This document shows, in pieces, positions 26,272-35,359 of a DNA stretch of 64,000 nucleotides. The DNA is from Lewinellaceae bacterium. GTDB taxonomy: Bacteria > Bacteroidota > Bacteroidia > Chitinophagales > Saprospiraceae. The position numbers and the translations under genes are program-made. Position 1 is the stretch's first letter. Every line of letters starts with the position of its first letter. The stretch is from assembly GCA_020636315.1 (NCBI GenBank), contig JACJYA010000003.1, forward strand, positions 186,001 through 250,000, written 5' to 3'. A model generated the notes under the pieces. It saw only the letters and a program-made list of their open reading frames with translations, ran no database searches and had not been told where the DNA came from.

Positions 26272-29200
26272 ATGAGCAATGTCCAGCTTCTCAATTCGGT
26301 GGAAAAACCGGTAATTATCACTGCGTATGCCAACGACCAGGACACCTATCTCGAAATGCTGCAGGAGGAGGAAAAGGAAATAATGGATTGCCTGAGCCCT
26401 TGCTCTTTTGTGGAACATGTCAATATTCCGGGCGCTACGATCGACCAGATCTTCGATGAATTCAACAATAACCTCAGCCGGGTGGGCTTGTTTCACTACG
26501 CCGGGCATGCCGGAGGCACTCACCTTCACCTTGAGGATACCAAAGCGAATGCCAAAGGCCTGGCCGGGATGATCCGGGAACATGGCTGCCTGCCGGTAGT
26601 GTTTCTCAACGGTTGTTCGACGGAAAACCAGGTTGGCCTTCTGCTGGAAGCAGGCGTTGGCGTGGTTGTCGCCACCAAAGTGGATGTGGATGATGAAGCA
26701 GCCCTGGCCTTTGCCAAGAGGTTTTACAAGCAGCTCGGCCGGAACCATTCCATCGAAATGGCCTTCAATGACGCCAAAAACTATCTGGTGGCCAGAGAAC
26801 TGAAATCTGATGAAGATTTCACGGTGCAGCGCCGGAAGCGTGGCGGCAGAGGTATCGACGTCAAACCGGCCGCTTCGGCCTGGGCGCTGTATGTTGGAGA
26901 TGAAAACGTACTGCAACTTACGCTCCCGGAGCTTGCCAGTTTCATCAACCGCCAGCGCCTGGCGCTGCCCTATGCCTTATGGCTTGAGAAACAGCATTCG
27001 AGAATCCCCATGGCTGGCCTGAAAGGGTCGTCGGAAATCGCTTTAGACAAAGTGTTTGTTTCCCTTCGTGGGGAATTATCAAAATCCTATGAGATATTCC
27101 AGGCCCAGAAATTCTTTGAGGAAGAACTGGACGCACTGGAAAAGAGCTGGGAGGAACAGTCTCTCTCGGAGCTCGAGAAACAGCAGCAGCGGTCCAGGTT
27201 GCTCGGCCGCACCGCGATAATGCCCTCTATTGATGAGCGGGATATGAAGCTGCGGGGTGGTGAAGCCACCGGAGCCAACCTGAACCTGGCGGAGGCCTTC
27301 ATCAGGTATGACAAACTGGTGGTGCTGGGGGACCCCGGCACCGGTAAAACCACACTCGCCCGCTGGTTGGTGCTGATGTTCGCTCAGGCCATTATACAAG
27401 GGGACAAAACCCTCAAGGTGCCCGCCCACCTGGTCAATGCAGCAAGCACTGCCCCCGGCCATCATTTCGACTTTGGAAGATTCCGCCTTCCGATATTGAT
27501 CCGGGTGGGAGAGCTGGCCCAGGCCAAAAAGGAAAACCCCAAACTGAAACTGGATGATTTCGTCGGGCATCAATCCTGGATGGGGCGACACCCCTATTAT
27601 CACGAAGAAAGCCTGCTCGCCAACCAGCCCATCAGCCCCGACGCGCTCCGGGAACTGTCGCTCGATTTCCTCCGAAAAGGAGAAGCCGTACTGCTTCTGG
27701 ATGGATTGGACGAGATCTCAGAAGAACTGGAGCGAAAAGACATGGTGGCCGCCATCCAGGATTTTATCGACCGTGTTGTGGATTTTCCAAAAGCAAAAGG
27801 GCTGAAAAAACGCAATAAACTGGTGATCACAAGCCGAATCGCTGGTTACCACACCTGCCCGGTCCAGCACGAAGAACTCTTTCACGTCACGATCCAGGCT
27901 ATGGAAGCACAGGCCATCCACCATTTCTGCAGCACCTGGATGAAAGCCGCCCACCTGAAAGGCTCCCCGGGGAAAAAGCGCCTGCAGGCCGAATTTGAAG
28001 CGATGGAACTCGCCCGGGGATTGCTCCAGTTGATCTTTTCGCCCAAGCGCCACGGGGTGCGGGACCTGGCCAGCAATCCTCTGTTGCTTACAGAACTGTG
28101 TAAGATCTATTACTCCGAAGACCGGAAACTGCCGGATACGCGGGTGGCCCTTTATAAAAAGGCTTCCGATAATTTTTTTCAGGTATGGGAATCCCGGATC
28201 CGCAACCGGGAAGAAGACATAGAAACGCTGAGAAAAAAGATCGCTTATGTACTGGAAGACATTGCAGAATACATCCACGAAAAATATCCAACCGGCCTGA
28301 TCATAGGCAAGGAAGTGGAGATATTGGCGCGTCAGGGCATAGAGTGTTTCTACAAAGACAATCCGCAGGCCCTCCCTTCGAAGAACATTGATATTGAAGT
28401 CCGGTTGTTTCTGAAATCCCTGCGGGAGGAAGTGGGCATTCTGGCGGAAAGAGCCGAAGAATTATACGGTTTTCTTCACCTGACTTTTGAGGAATATTTT
28501 GCCGCCCGCAAACTGATCCGATACCGGGAAAAGATAACCGAAGCGATAATCAGCAAAGCCTATCAACCGCGGTGGCGGGAACCCTTGCTCATGGCCATCG
28601 GCTCTTTGAACCAGAGCCTGCTCAAAGAAGAACGGGACGAAGTACTGCGGGCGCTCCTGGATATCGAAGACCCGATGGGCAACCTGGTGCCCCGAAGCGC
28701 CAACCTGGCCGCCTTATCGTTTGCGGAAATGAACTACCAACCGGACGGCGACCTGGTGCGGAACGTCGTCCTTAAGCTCATTCAGGCCTATGCTGAAACG
28801 GAATCGTTCGAGGATGGAGGAATTCTCCGGTCAAATGTTGTGGAAACCTTCTTCGTTTTGAATAAACGCCCGGAGGTTTATGCTAAGGTGCTGGAGATCT
28901 TCGATTTTATCCTGAAATCCTCACAATTTGAACGACGGCTAAAAAATGCAGTGGCGCATCTGGTATATCAGTTGAAATGGTACACGCAAACCATCGTCAA
29001 TGCCGTCATTGAAAACCGCAGCCAGGATGCTATGGCGTGGAACTGGCCCTTCCACCGCATCCTTCAGGATGTGGCTAACCAAAACCCCTCCCAGCTCGGC
29101 CATCCTTCACTCGAATTCAGGGCATATTTGCAGGAATACCCTGAAATGGCCGGCTACATCAGCAGCAACCAGGCCTGGGCCAAGGTGATCTTTCTTCTCT

Positions 29201-32200
29201 ATGGGGGGCTGGCCGAAAAAAAAGAAAATAACAAGTCATTCTTTTCCTTTTCTCCGGAGGGTATATTTCAGGAATCCTTTCTGACCGACAACATCATCGA
29301 GGCGCTGGAAGAGGAAAAAAGCCCCGATTCCCTCAAACAATTCTGCCACGAAGAATGGCAAAAAAGCCAAAACAGCCTCGAAAAACGCATCGACTGCCTG
29401 CTCTGCCTCGCCGCTATGGGAGAGCCCATCGTTCCTGAGCTCAAAAAACTGGCGGCGCTGCCGGATGAAGAGTTGAACCAGGCCGCTATCGAAAGGCTGG
29501 GCCGCCTGAATATGATGCTCAAACGCCCGGTTGGCGTGATGGGGCGGGAAACCTCCGGTTCGATCGGCCAGATCGTAAAGGGGATGAATAAGGACAGCAT
29601 CCAGCGCTTTGTTACTAATGTGGTGCAGATCACGACCTCGTTTGAAGAGAAAATATCCAGCCCGATAACCTGGATTCAGGCCATGCCCACAGAGCTTCGG
29701 CCCCGGACACTGGCGGAGCTATGGGTGCACGCCTTTACTTCGGAGGACCCCGCATACAACATTGCCGTCATCCTGGATACGCTGGGGGAAGAGATCAATG
29801 AGCTCGGCCCGGAGACCATTGCGGCCAGCTTTTCGGAAGTGAGCCAGGCCATCCGCCTTCCACCTCATGACAAATGGGCCGTTGAGAGAATCCCCTACCA
29901 GCCACAAAGCAAAAAAGATATCCTGGAGGAAGCCATCCGAAACATCGACGCCATGAGCCATGACTTTGATATGCTCAAATTTTGGGCGCTCCGGGAACTG
30001 AAGCCACTGATTGAACAATACTCCGAACTTAAGGGCACGCTGAAGATCATTTTGCCAAGAATGAAAAGCCGTTTCTTTGCCGAGGAAACCATCAAATTGT
30101 TCTTCCCTAAGGCAGAGGGGGAAACCGAAGAGGAACCCGGCATAAGCCGGATAGCTGCGGTTAGCTATATTGATTGGGAAGGCCCCACAGAATTGGAAGG
30201 AGATAGCCAGTATCCTCATATATTAATTTCGGCCAGGGATAACCGAAACTTCATCGACCTCACCGGGCTGAGCCGGAACTTCACGAGCCGCCCCGACAAA
30301 TTCCTCCGGTTGCTGTTTGAGATCCTGGCCCATTACCGAAAGGCCGAATTGCTTTCCTACACCGAACCCGATAGCCGGAAGGAACAAAGCCTGGATTCCC
30401 TGCTCAGCCTGTCCGAAGATTTGATCACCTATCTGGAAACGCCGGAATTGAGGGTCCGGGGTTTTTTAAAACTGGCATCCTTTTGCCCCGCATCCGAACG
30501 GGAACGCGTCATTGCTGAAGCCCTGAAACAGGCCGAACAACTGGAGCCGGGGGATGGGCTCGCCATAAGCCTTCGCGCCATCAAACCCTGGATACTGAAC
30601 TCCCGAAACCTGAGAAAAATGTTCCTCAGGCAAAAGGCAAGGCTCACCACCCCCATTCACCGTTCGCTCATCGAGAACCGATATTATCCCTATTTTTTAG
30701 GGCTGCCCGACATAAAGGAAAAAAACGCAGAACTCGCACTGCTATCGCTCGGGGCTCTTATCCGGGACGGCAACCAGTTGTTCACTTTGCCGGAAAATGT
30801 CGAGGAATTGTGGGAACTTGTCCAGATACCTGGTTTCCCAAGGCTGGAAAAACTAATAGAAAAACTGTGCCGCATCGGCCAGAAAGATGGCATCCAGTTG
30901 TCCTTACAAGGCGCGTTGGCCATTTCTTACCTCATTCATCAGGAACACGCTGAGCTGGTGTACCGGCTCTTCCCGGTCGTAAAGGCCCCTGTCCCTGAAG
31001 CCATAACCGTGGTGGCCAATTGGCTGAGTTTGAACGACGACAAGATCCTCTGTTTCTCCAGCTTGCTCCTGATCGAGTCCGGAGTGGTCAACGGCAGGTC
31101 TTTTCCGTTTCTGGAGAGAATATTGTTCGAAGATTTCGATAAAAAACAGGACCAGTTCAGAAACAGGGCCAACCTGGCGCTCAACCGAACGGTATTCGCT
31201 ACTTCACTGATGGGGCTGGAATGTATAAAACAGATACAAAAGGCCATCAGCAGGCACAAAGACAGCGCACCGTACCTCATCAAAGCGCTGAGCTGGTTGT
31301 TCGAATCGTTGGTATTTGACGATGCGGAGATCATCGAACAACTGATTCGGGAAGCGGAAGGCAAAGGAAGGAAAAGCAAACTGGCCCTGAATACCCTCGC
31401 CAGAATTCAAAGGGTCAGTGGGCAATCCACCTATCAGGCCTTCCTCAAGGGGTTTTACCATCAGGACAAGCGCATTGTCAAACAGTTTTTATACAGTTCA
31501 ATCTTTGTCCTGAATAAATTGAAAGGCGTTTTTTCCCTCCATGAAGATCATACCGGCGCCATCAGAAAAGCCCTGGCGCACAACTTGTTTTCAGATGATG
31601 CAGAATTACAGGACTTTGCCCTGGATGCCTATGGATACCTGCCGGAACTCTTGCCAGATGACATCGGGTTACTCCGGGAAAAGATTGAATCCGGGTCAGC
31701 GCTCCAGCAAAAGCTCGCGATTGTAGCATTGGGAAGAAGTGCCTTTGCCGCGGAAGAAGAATATATTTCCGGTTTTCTAAACCACGACAATCCTGCCTTA
31801 CAACTGGCCGCCGCCGAAGCAATATGCAGGGGCCTGATCCGCAAACACGGAAGCGAGCCGGAAGCCGCCCTTTCCCATATCGAAAAGGCGCTGAATAATG
31901 ACAGCCTGCTGCTGCCCGCTCTGCTGGAAGCAACCAAAGACCGGTGGTGGGGGCCCTACAGCAAAAATTGCGTGCGTATTCTGGGCGTCTTTTTTGACCA
32001 GCATCCGGAAGCTTACCGCGATTTTGCAGCCGGAGTGTTGCCCCATCTGGCCGCCGAAAAAGAACAGGGGGATAAGGAATCCCATAGCTACAGCGTTCGC
32101 TGGATGACGAAAATGGTATATTTGGATGCACTTGCTTCCGGAGCGGAAAAACTGCCATCCACCTATATGCGCCAGGCGAAAAATTTATCTGATTTTGAAG

Positions 32201-32691
32201 GAGTGCTGCAGCGGATCGTCCAGCGCAGCCCCATCTTCACCGACCGGATGAACGCCATCAAATGCCTCAGTTTGCTTCGGAAAATGTCACCGATTGCTGT
32301 CGAAGCTTTTTGCATTGCCCTGAAGGACATCACTGATATACAGGAAGTAGCAATAGCTTCTACACAGCGGTTCCGCGAAATTGACCAGCACTTCATCGAA
32401 GCCATTGCCATTTCTATGGATAATGAAAGCCTGAGCGCCCGGTATGCCATGGTGAATATACTGGCGGCTATTGGCAATTACGGCAAAACGGATTCCTCTA
32501 CCCGGCAGGAGATCCTTAAAGTATTATTGAGTAAATTGAGCCATCCGGATTACAAACAGCACGTTTATATCCTGAAAAAATCCAAAGACGGAGCGGAAAC
32601 CAATACCCTCGAACATATTGGCAGGCTCGACCATGAAATATATCGCAAAATCCTGGAGGTATCGGGCATTAAAGAAAAAATAGCACTGTAA
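26272..32691 (+). CDS. CHAT caspase-like protease - NACHT ATPase - HEAT-like repeat protein (NLR-like)
   Basis: This is a single 2139-residue frame. Residues ~10-215 form a CHAT domain: His79 in HYAGHAGG and Cys115 in FLNGCSTEN make the caspase-type dyad, and the domain closes at WALYVGDE. A helical linker (~225-330) follows. The NACHT ATPase runs from ~335 with Walker A GDPGTGKT (353-360), Walker B LLLDGLDE (474-481), the sensor KLVITSRIAGY, and the winged-helix end motif YGFLHLTFEEYFAA near 732. From ~760 to the end are ~1400 residues of alpha-helical HEAT-like repeats. By analogy with bacterial NACHT defence proteins and animal NLRs, the repeat array would sense a trigger, NACHT would oligomerise, and CHAT would cut a target. 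There is no signal peptide, so it is cytoplasmic. A DUF2610-like gene follows after 3 nt. Domains are clear; the role is inference. Confidence 0.92.
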   Translation: MSNVQLLNSVEKPVIITAYANDQDTYLEMLQEEEKEIMDCLSPCSFVEHVNIPGATIDQIFDEFNNNLSRVGLFHYAGHAGGTHLHLEDTKANAKGLAGMIREHGCLPVVFLNGCSTENQVGLLLEAGVGVVVATKVDVDDEAALAFAKRFYKQLGRNHSIEMAFNDAKNYLVARELKSDEDFTVQRRKRGGRGIDVKPAASAWALYVGDENVLQLTLPELASFINRQRLALPYALWLEKQHSRIPMAGLKGSSEIALDKVFVSLRGELSKSYEIFQAQKFFEEELDALEKSWEEQSLSELEKQQQRSRLLGRTAIMPSIDERDMKLRGGEATGANLNLAEAFIRYDKLVVLGDPGTGKTTLARWLVLMFAQAIIQGDKTLKVPAHLVNAASTAPGHHFDFGRFRLPILIRVGELAQAKKENPKLKLDDFVGHQSWMGRHPYYHEESLLANQPISPDALRELSLDFLRKGEAVLLLDGLDEISEELERKDMVAAIQDFIDRVVDFPKAKGLKKRNKLVITSRIAGYHTCPVQHEELFHVTIQAMEAQAIHHFCSTWMKAAHLKGSPGKKRLQAEFEAMELARGLLQLIFSPKRHGVRDLASNPLLLTELCKIYYSEDRKLPDTRVALYKKASDNFFQVWESRIRNREEDIETLRKKIAYVLEDIAEYIHEKYPTGLIIGKEVEILARQGIECFYKDNPQALPSKNIDIEVRLFLKSLREEVGILAERAEELYGFLHLTFEEYFAARKLIRYREKITEAIISKAYQPRWREPLLMAIGSLNQSLLKEERDEVLRALLDIEDPMGNLVPRSANLAALSFAEMNYQPDGDLVRNVVLKLIQAYAETESFEDGGILRSNVVETFFVLNKRPEVYAKVLEIFDFILKSSQFERRLKNAVAHLVYQLKWYTQTIVNAVIENRSQDAMAWNWPFHRILQDVANQNPSQLGHPSLEFRAYLQEYPEMAGYISSNQAWAKVIFLLYGGLAEKKENNKSFFSFSPEGIFQESFLTDNIIEALEEEKSPDSLKQFCHEEWQKSQNSLEKRIDCLLCLAAMGEPIVPELKKLAALPDEELNQAAIERLGRLNMMLKRPVGVMGRETSGSIGQIVKGMNKDSIQRFVTNVVQITTSFEEKISSPITWIQAMPTELRPRTLAELWVHAFTSEDPAYNIAVILDTLGEEINELGPETIAASFSEVSQAIRLPPHDKWAVERIPYQPQSKKDILEEAIRNIDAMSHDFDMLKFWALRELKPLIEQYSELKGTLKIILPRMKSRFFAEETIKLFFPKAEGETEEEPGISRIAAVSYIDWEGPTELEGDSQYPHILISARDNRNFIDLTGLSRNFTSRPDKFLRLLFEILAHYRKAELLSYTEPDSRKEQSLDSLLSLSEDLITYLETPELRVRGFLKLASFCPASERERVIAEALKQAEQLEPGDGLAISLRAIKPWILNSRNLRKMFLRQKARLTTPIHRSLIENRYYPYFLGLPDIKEKNAELALLSLGALIRDGNQLFTLPENVEELWELVQIPGFPRLEKLIEKLCRIGQKDGIQLSLQGALAISYLIHQEHAELVYRLFPVVKAPVPEAITVVANWLSLNDDKILCFSSLLLIESGVVNGRSFPFLERILFEDFDKKQDQFRNRANLALNRTVFATSLMGLECIKQIQKAISRHKDSAPYLIKALSWLFESLVFDDAEIIEQLIREAEGKGRKSKLALNTLARIQRVSGQSTYQAFLKGFYHQDKRIVKQFLYSSIFVLNKLKGVFSLHEDHTGAIRKALAHNLFSDDAELQDFALDAYGYLPELLPDDIGLLREKIESGSALQQKLAIVALGRSAFAAEEEYISGFLNHDNPALQLAAAEAICRGLIRKHGSEPEAALSHIEKALNNDSLLLPALLEATKDRWWGPYSKNCVRILGVFFDQHPEAYRDFAAGVLPHLAAEKEQGDKESHSYSVRWMTKMVYLDALASGAEKLPSTYMRQAKNLSDFEGVLQRIVQRSPIFTDRMNAIKCLSLLRKMSPIAVEAFCIALKDITDIQEVAIASTQRFREIDQHFIEAIAISMDNESLSARYAMVNILAAIGNYGKTDSSTRQEILKVLLSKLSHPDYKQHVYILKKSKDGAETNTLEHIGRLDHEIYRKILEVSGIKEKIAL

Positions 32692-32694
32692 AAA

Positions 32695-33291
32695 ATGAAG
32701 AAATTTACCATACCCTGTGATTTCGGGGGGAAAAAAGCGCCTTTCGACGTATTTATCGGCAACCCTGCTAAGGGCAACCACCCTTTGTTTTTTCAAAGCG
32801 CCTGGCTGGCGGAGAACAGAGGAGGGGCTATTCCCGGAGAAGTCATGGAAAGCTTTCAGAAGTTGTTGGCGCTCTCAGAGAAAAACGGAGTCTCTTTTGA
32901 AGACCTGTGCGTATATGCTCTGGAAGCAGCCAACTCAGAAAAAGCGGCGAATAAAACATCCACCAGGAACGAGGATGTGGAAAAAGTCAAAGAGCTGAAG
33001 AATGCAGTAAAGGCCATCTTCAAAGCCGAAGAACTGAAAAGCCAATTTGATGATGACTTCCTCTTATTGTTCGTCCGGTGCAAAAACACGGCAGGTAATA
33101 TGCACCATGCTGTTATTTTGATCCGGGCGGAGAAATTCCAGGAGGTAGAGGCCCTGGTCAGGGAGGAAAAAGTGGTTGTTGAAAACCTGAGCCGGTACGG
33201 AGTGATAGAACACCTGAGCGAAGGGCCTAACCTCTCCAGGGAGGTTGCCATGAGAATCCACCAGAAATACCAGCCACCACAAAATAAATAA
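32695..33291 (+). CDS. DUF2610-like protein, operon partner of the CHAT-NACHT protein
   Basis: The 198-residue protein starts MKKFTIPCDFGGKKAPFDVFIGNP and continues HPLFFQSAWLAENRGGAIPGEVMESF and VSFEDLCVYALE. From memory this fits DUF2610 (about residues 1-80), a domain without known function. The rest is a charged linker (EKAANKTSTRNEDVEKVKELK) and a second alpha/beta region (~115-195). No signal peptide or membrane segment is seen. Its start codon is 3 nt past the CHAT-NACHT stop, so the two are almost certainly co-translated. It could be a substrate, activator, inhibitor or adaptor of the protease. The domain name is less certain than the operon link. Confidence 0.7.
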   Translation: MKKFTIPCDFGGKKAPFDVFIGNPAKGNHPLFFQSAWLAENRGGAIPGEVMESFQKLLALSEKNGVSFEDLCVYALEAANSEKAANKTSTRNEDVEKVKELKNAVKAIFKAEELKSQFDDDFLLLFVRCKNTAGNMHHAVILIRAEKFQEVEALVREEKVVVENLSRYGVIEHLSEGPNLSREVAMRIHQKYQPPQNK

Positions 33292-33319
33292 CCATCCAAA
33301 AGCAGCCAGTAGTGTACAA

Positions 33320-33378
33320 ATCGACAACTGCCTGCTGAAAGGCAAAGCGAAGAGCGCCCACAGCAGGCAATTGTCGAT
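33320..33378. terminator. Long hairpin between convergent DUF2610 and S8 genes
   Basis: Eighteen-base arms, 33320-33337 (ATCGACAACTGCCTGCTG) and 33361-33378, pair with one mismatch around a 23-nt loop. There is no T-run on either side, so it may be a 3'-end stabilising structure or a dispersed palindrome and not a classical terminator. Confidence 0.5.
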
Positions 33379-33386
33379 CCATCGCG

Positions 33387-34925
33387 TCAGTTCACCGCCG
33401 CTGCCGCATTGATCAGGCCCCAGCCGAACTCGCTGTCGCGGTTAGGATAGATCTGGGAGGCCTGCTTCATCCGGTTAAGCACCTGGCTGCGCGATTGCGA
33501 CGGGTTCGTTGCCCAGATCAGGGCCGCGATGCCGGCCGTTGTGGCAGTAGCCGCAGAAGAGCCACCGACATAAGCCGGCTGGTTTCCGGAAGGCGCCAGG
33601 GTCAGCGAAGTGCGGTCCGTATCGGAAGCCCGCTGCATGACCACGACAAAGTCCACCTCCGGGCCCGAATGGCAGGTGTTGCATCGCGTATAGTAGGGAG
33701 CATCCTGTATGCCGGTCACGGCAATGGTCTGCGACATATTGGCCGGGAAGATCACCCCCCACCAACTGGTCCAGGTCAGAGAAGTGCCGGCCGCAGAGAC
33801 CAGCATCTTTCCGTTGTTATAAGCATAATAGATGCCGTCGGCCACCGTGCTGCTGTAAAAAACATCGCCAATGGACATGCTGATGACCTTTACCGCCCCG
33901 TCGCTTCCGGAAATGTAGAGGGCATCTCTTACTCCCGCCTTTTCACTGGAGCCGTTAACCACAACGTCCGTAGTAGCCCGGAAGGCTTTGAGGTTGCAGT
34001 TGTAAGCCACTCCGACTGTTGCACCGTCGTAGCCGCGGGGAGCAGCGATCAGGCCGGCCATCTGGGTGCCGTGCCCGCACTGGTCATCCGGGCCGTCGTT
34101 GGAGGCCCACCACCACCATCCGCTGATATGGGTGCCCAGGCGCTCCAGGCTGCGCCCCGATGAATACCCGGAGTTGAACTGGCTGCCCAGTTTGGGTTGG
34201 TTGGCGGGCGGAGGAGTGCCGGTGTCAATCAATGCAACCTTAATGCCTCCGCCGGTGCTGGTGCTCCAGGCTGCCGGGATATTGGAATAGTAATAGTTCC
34301 AGGGCGCCTTCACCTGAGGAGCCAGTGTCGTATAGTCGGCGAGAGGAATGCTGGAGGCAGCCGTGACGCCGCAGCCCGAATCACTCCTTCGTTCAATTTC
34401 CCCCATGGTATATCCCATTGGTTCCAGGTAACGAACCTCCGGCATGGCCAGGAGAGCCTCAATAATACCCTGGTTGAAGATGCGTACATCCAGGGAGGGA
34501 AGGTACTGATGATCAAGATTGAGGAAGAGGCTCTCAGCCGTGGCGTTGAGGCCAGGGTATGCTTTGTTGGTTGCCTCCACAACGAACCGGATCAGTTTTT
34601 CACGAGCGGCAGCCCAGGCTTCACTTTCAATATCGATTTCATGGATCCGGCCCAGAACGTCATGCTCGCCGGCGGGCTGGTACCCCAGCGCCATTACGGA
34701 ATCGGAACGCACCGAGGCACTCCAGAGCATCCGGGTAGTGGTGGTAGCCCAGAGAAAAGGGGTGTTCTCTTCTTCCAGAAAACGCTGGACCGCCTGGTCC
34801 ATTTCGGCTTTTGACATGGGCTCTTGCTGGCCGGCATCAGCCAGGCCCGGGTTGAGCTTATCTTTGGAACAACTGAGTGCAAACAGGATTAAGCCTGCCA
34901 GGAGAAATAGGGATTGAAGTCTCAT
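33387..34925 (-). CDS. S8 (subtilisin-like) serine peptidase, lipoprotein
   Basis: The 512-residue protein has a lipoprotein-type signal (MRLQSLFLLAGLILFALSC, Cys19). A ~180-residue N-terminal region, probably an inhibitory propeptide, precedes the peptidase domain. The catalytic triad is visible: Asp234 in KVALIDTGT, His285 in QCGHGTQMAG and Ser457 in GGSSAATA. The last motif departs from the usual GTSMAxP, with Ser for Thr and Ala for Pro. Subtilases degrade extracellular proteins; lipidation would hold this one on a membrane surface. It stands alone, convergent to the CHAT-NACHT operon. Confidence 0.92.
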   Translation of the reverse strand: MRLQSLFLLAGLILFALSCSKDKLNPGLADAGQQEPMSKAEMDQAVQRFLEEENTPFLWATTTTRMLWSASVRSDSVMALGYQPAGEHDVLGRIHEIDIESEAWAAAREKLIRFVVEATNKAYPGLNATAESLFLNLDHQYLPSLDVRIFNQGIIEALLAMPEVRYLEPMGYTMGEIERRSDSGCGVTAASSIPLADYTTLAPQVKAPWNYYYSNIPAAWSTSTGGGIKVALIDTGTPPPANQPKLGSQFNSGYSSGRSLERLGTHISGWWWWASNDGPDDQCGHGTQMAGLIAAPRGYDGATVGVAYNCNLKAFRATTDVVVNGSSEKAGVRDALYISGSDGAVKVISMSIGDVFYSSTVADGIYYAYNNGKMLVSAAGTSLTWTSWWGVIFPANMSQTIAVTGIQDAPYYTRCNTCHSGPEVDFVVVMQRASDTDRTSLTLAPSGNQPAYVGGSSAATATTAGIAALIWATNPSQSRSQVLNRMKQASQIYPNRDSEFGWGLINAAAAVN

Positions 34926-35359
34926 AGGGAACAGAGTGTTTATGAGGTGAAAAAATAATCGCCTGGGCCCTTTAACAGGAGCTGCCGGGAAGAAACGCTG
35001 AAAAAATGAAATAATATTTTACTGCCACTCGCCAGCCGGGAAGTTTTATTGGCGCAGGCAGAAAAATAATGATTTTTATTTTAAAGCCAAACCGGGAATA
35101 AGTTTTCTTTGTGGATTCTCCCTGCCAGGTGTAACATTCTGGCAGTTGCCGTCGTAATTACCATTAACTATCTATCGGGCTGGCTGCGGTTAGCTTCGCA
35201 ACCGGCTACCCCAATTATTGATCCTGTATTGATCTTCAGAAACCTCGACGAAAAACTTTTATGGCCAGGCTGATCATTGGCAAGCCACAGTAAAGGTTTT
35301 GCCCCGTTGCCCGGCTTTTGAAATGAACAATTCCACAACCATTAATAATTACATACAAA
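34926..35359. other. Intergenic interval between divergent S8 and OmpA genes
   Basis: This 434-bp gap must hold two promoters, but no full TAnnTTTG match was found; TATTTTTC-like boxes exist on the minus strand. A small hairpin lies near 35187-35204 (CGGTT...AACCG with an inner GC pair). No ORF is supported. Confidence 0.45.

Noticed and set aside
26100..33400. The CHAT-NACHT locus as part of an integrated element with integrase, att sites or tRNA
   Set aside because: No integrase, tRNA or flanking direct repeats were found; the neighbours are an ordinary TPR gene and a subtilase.
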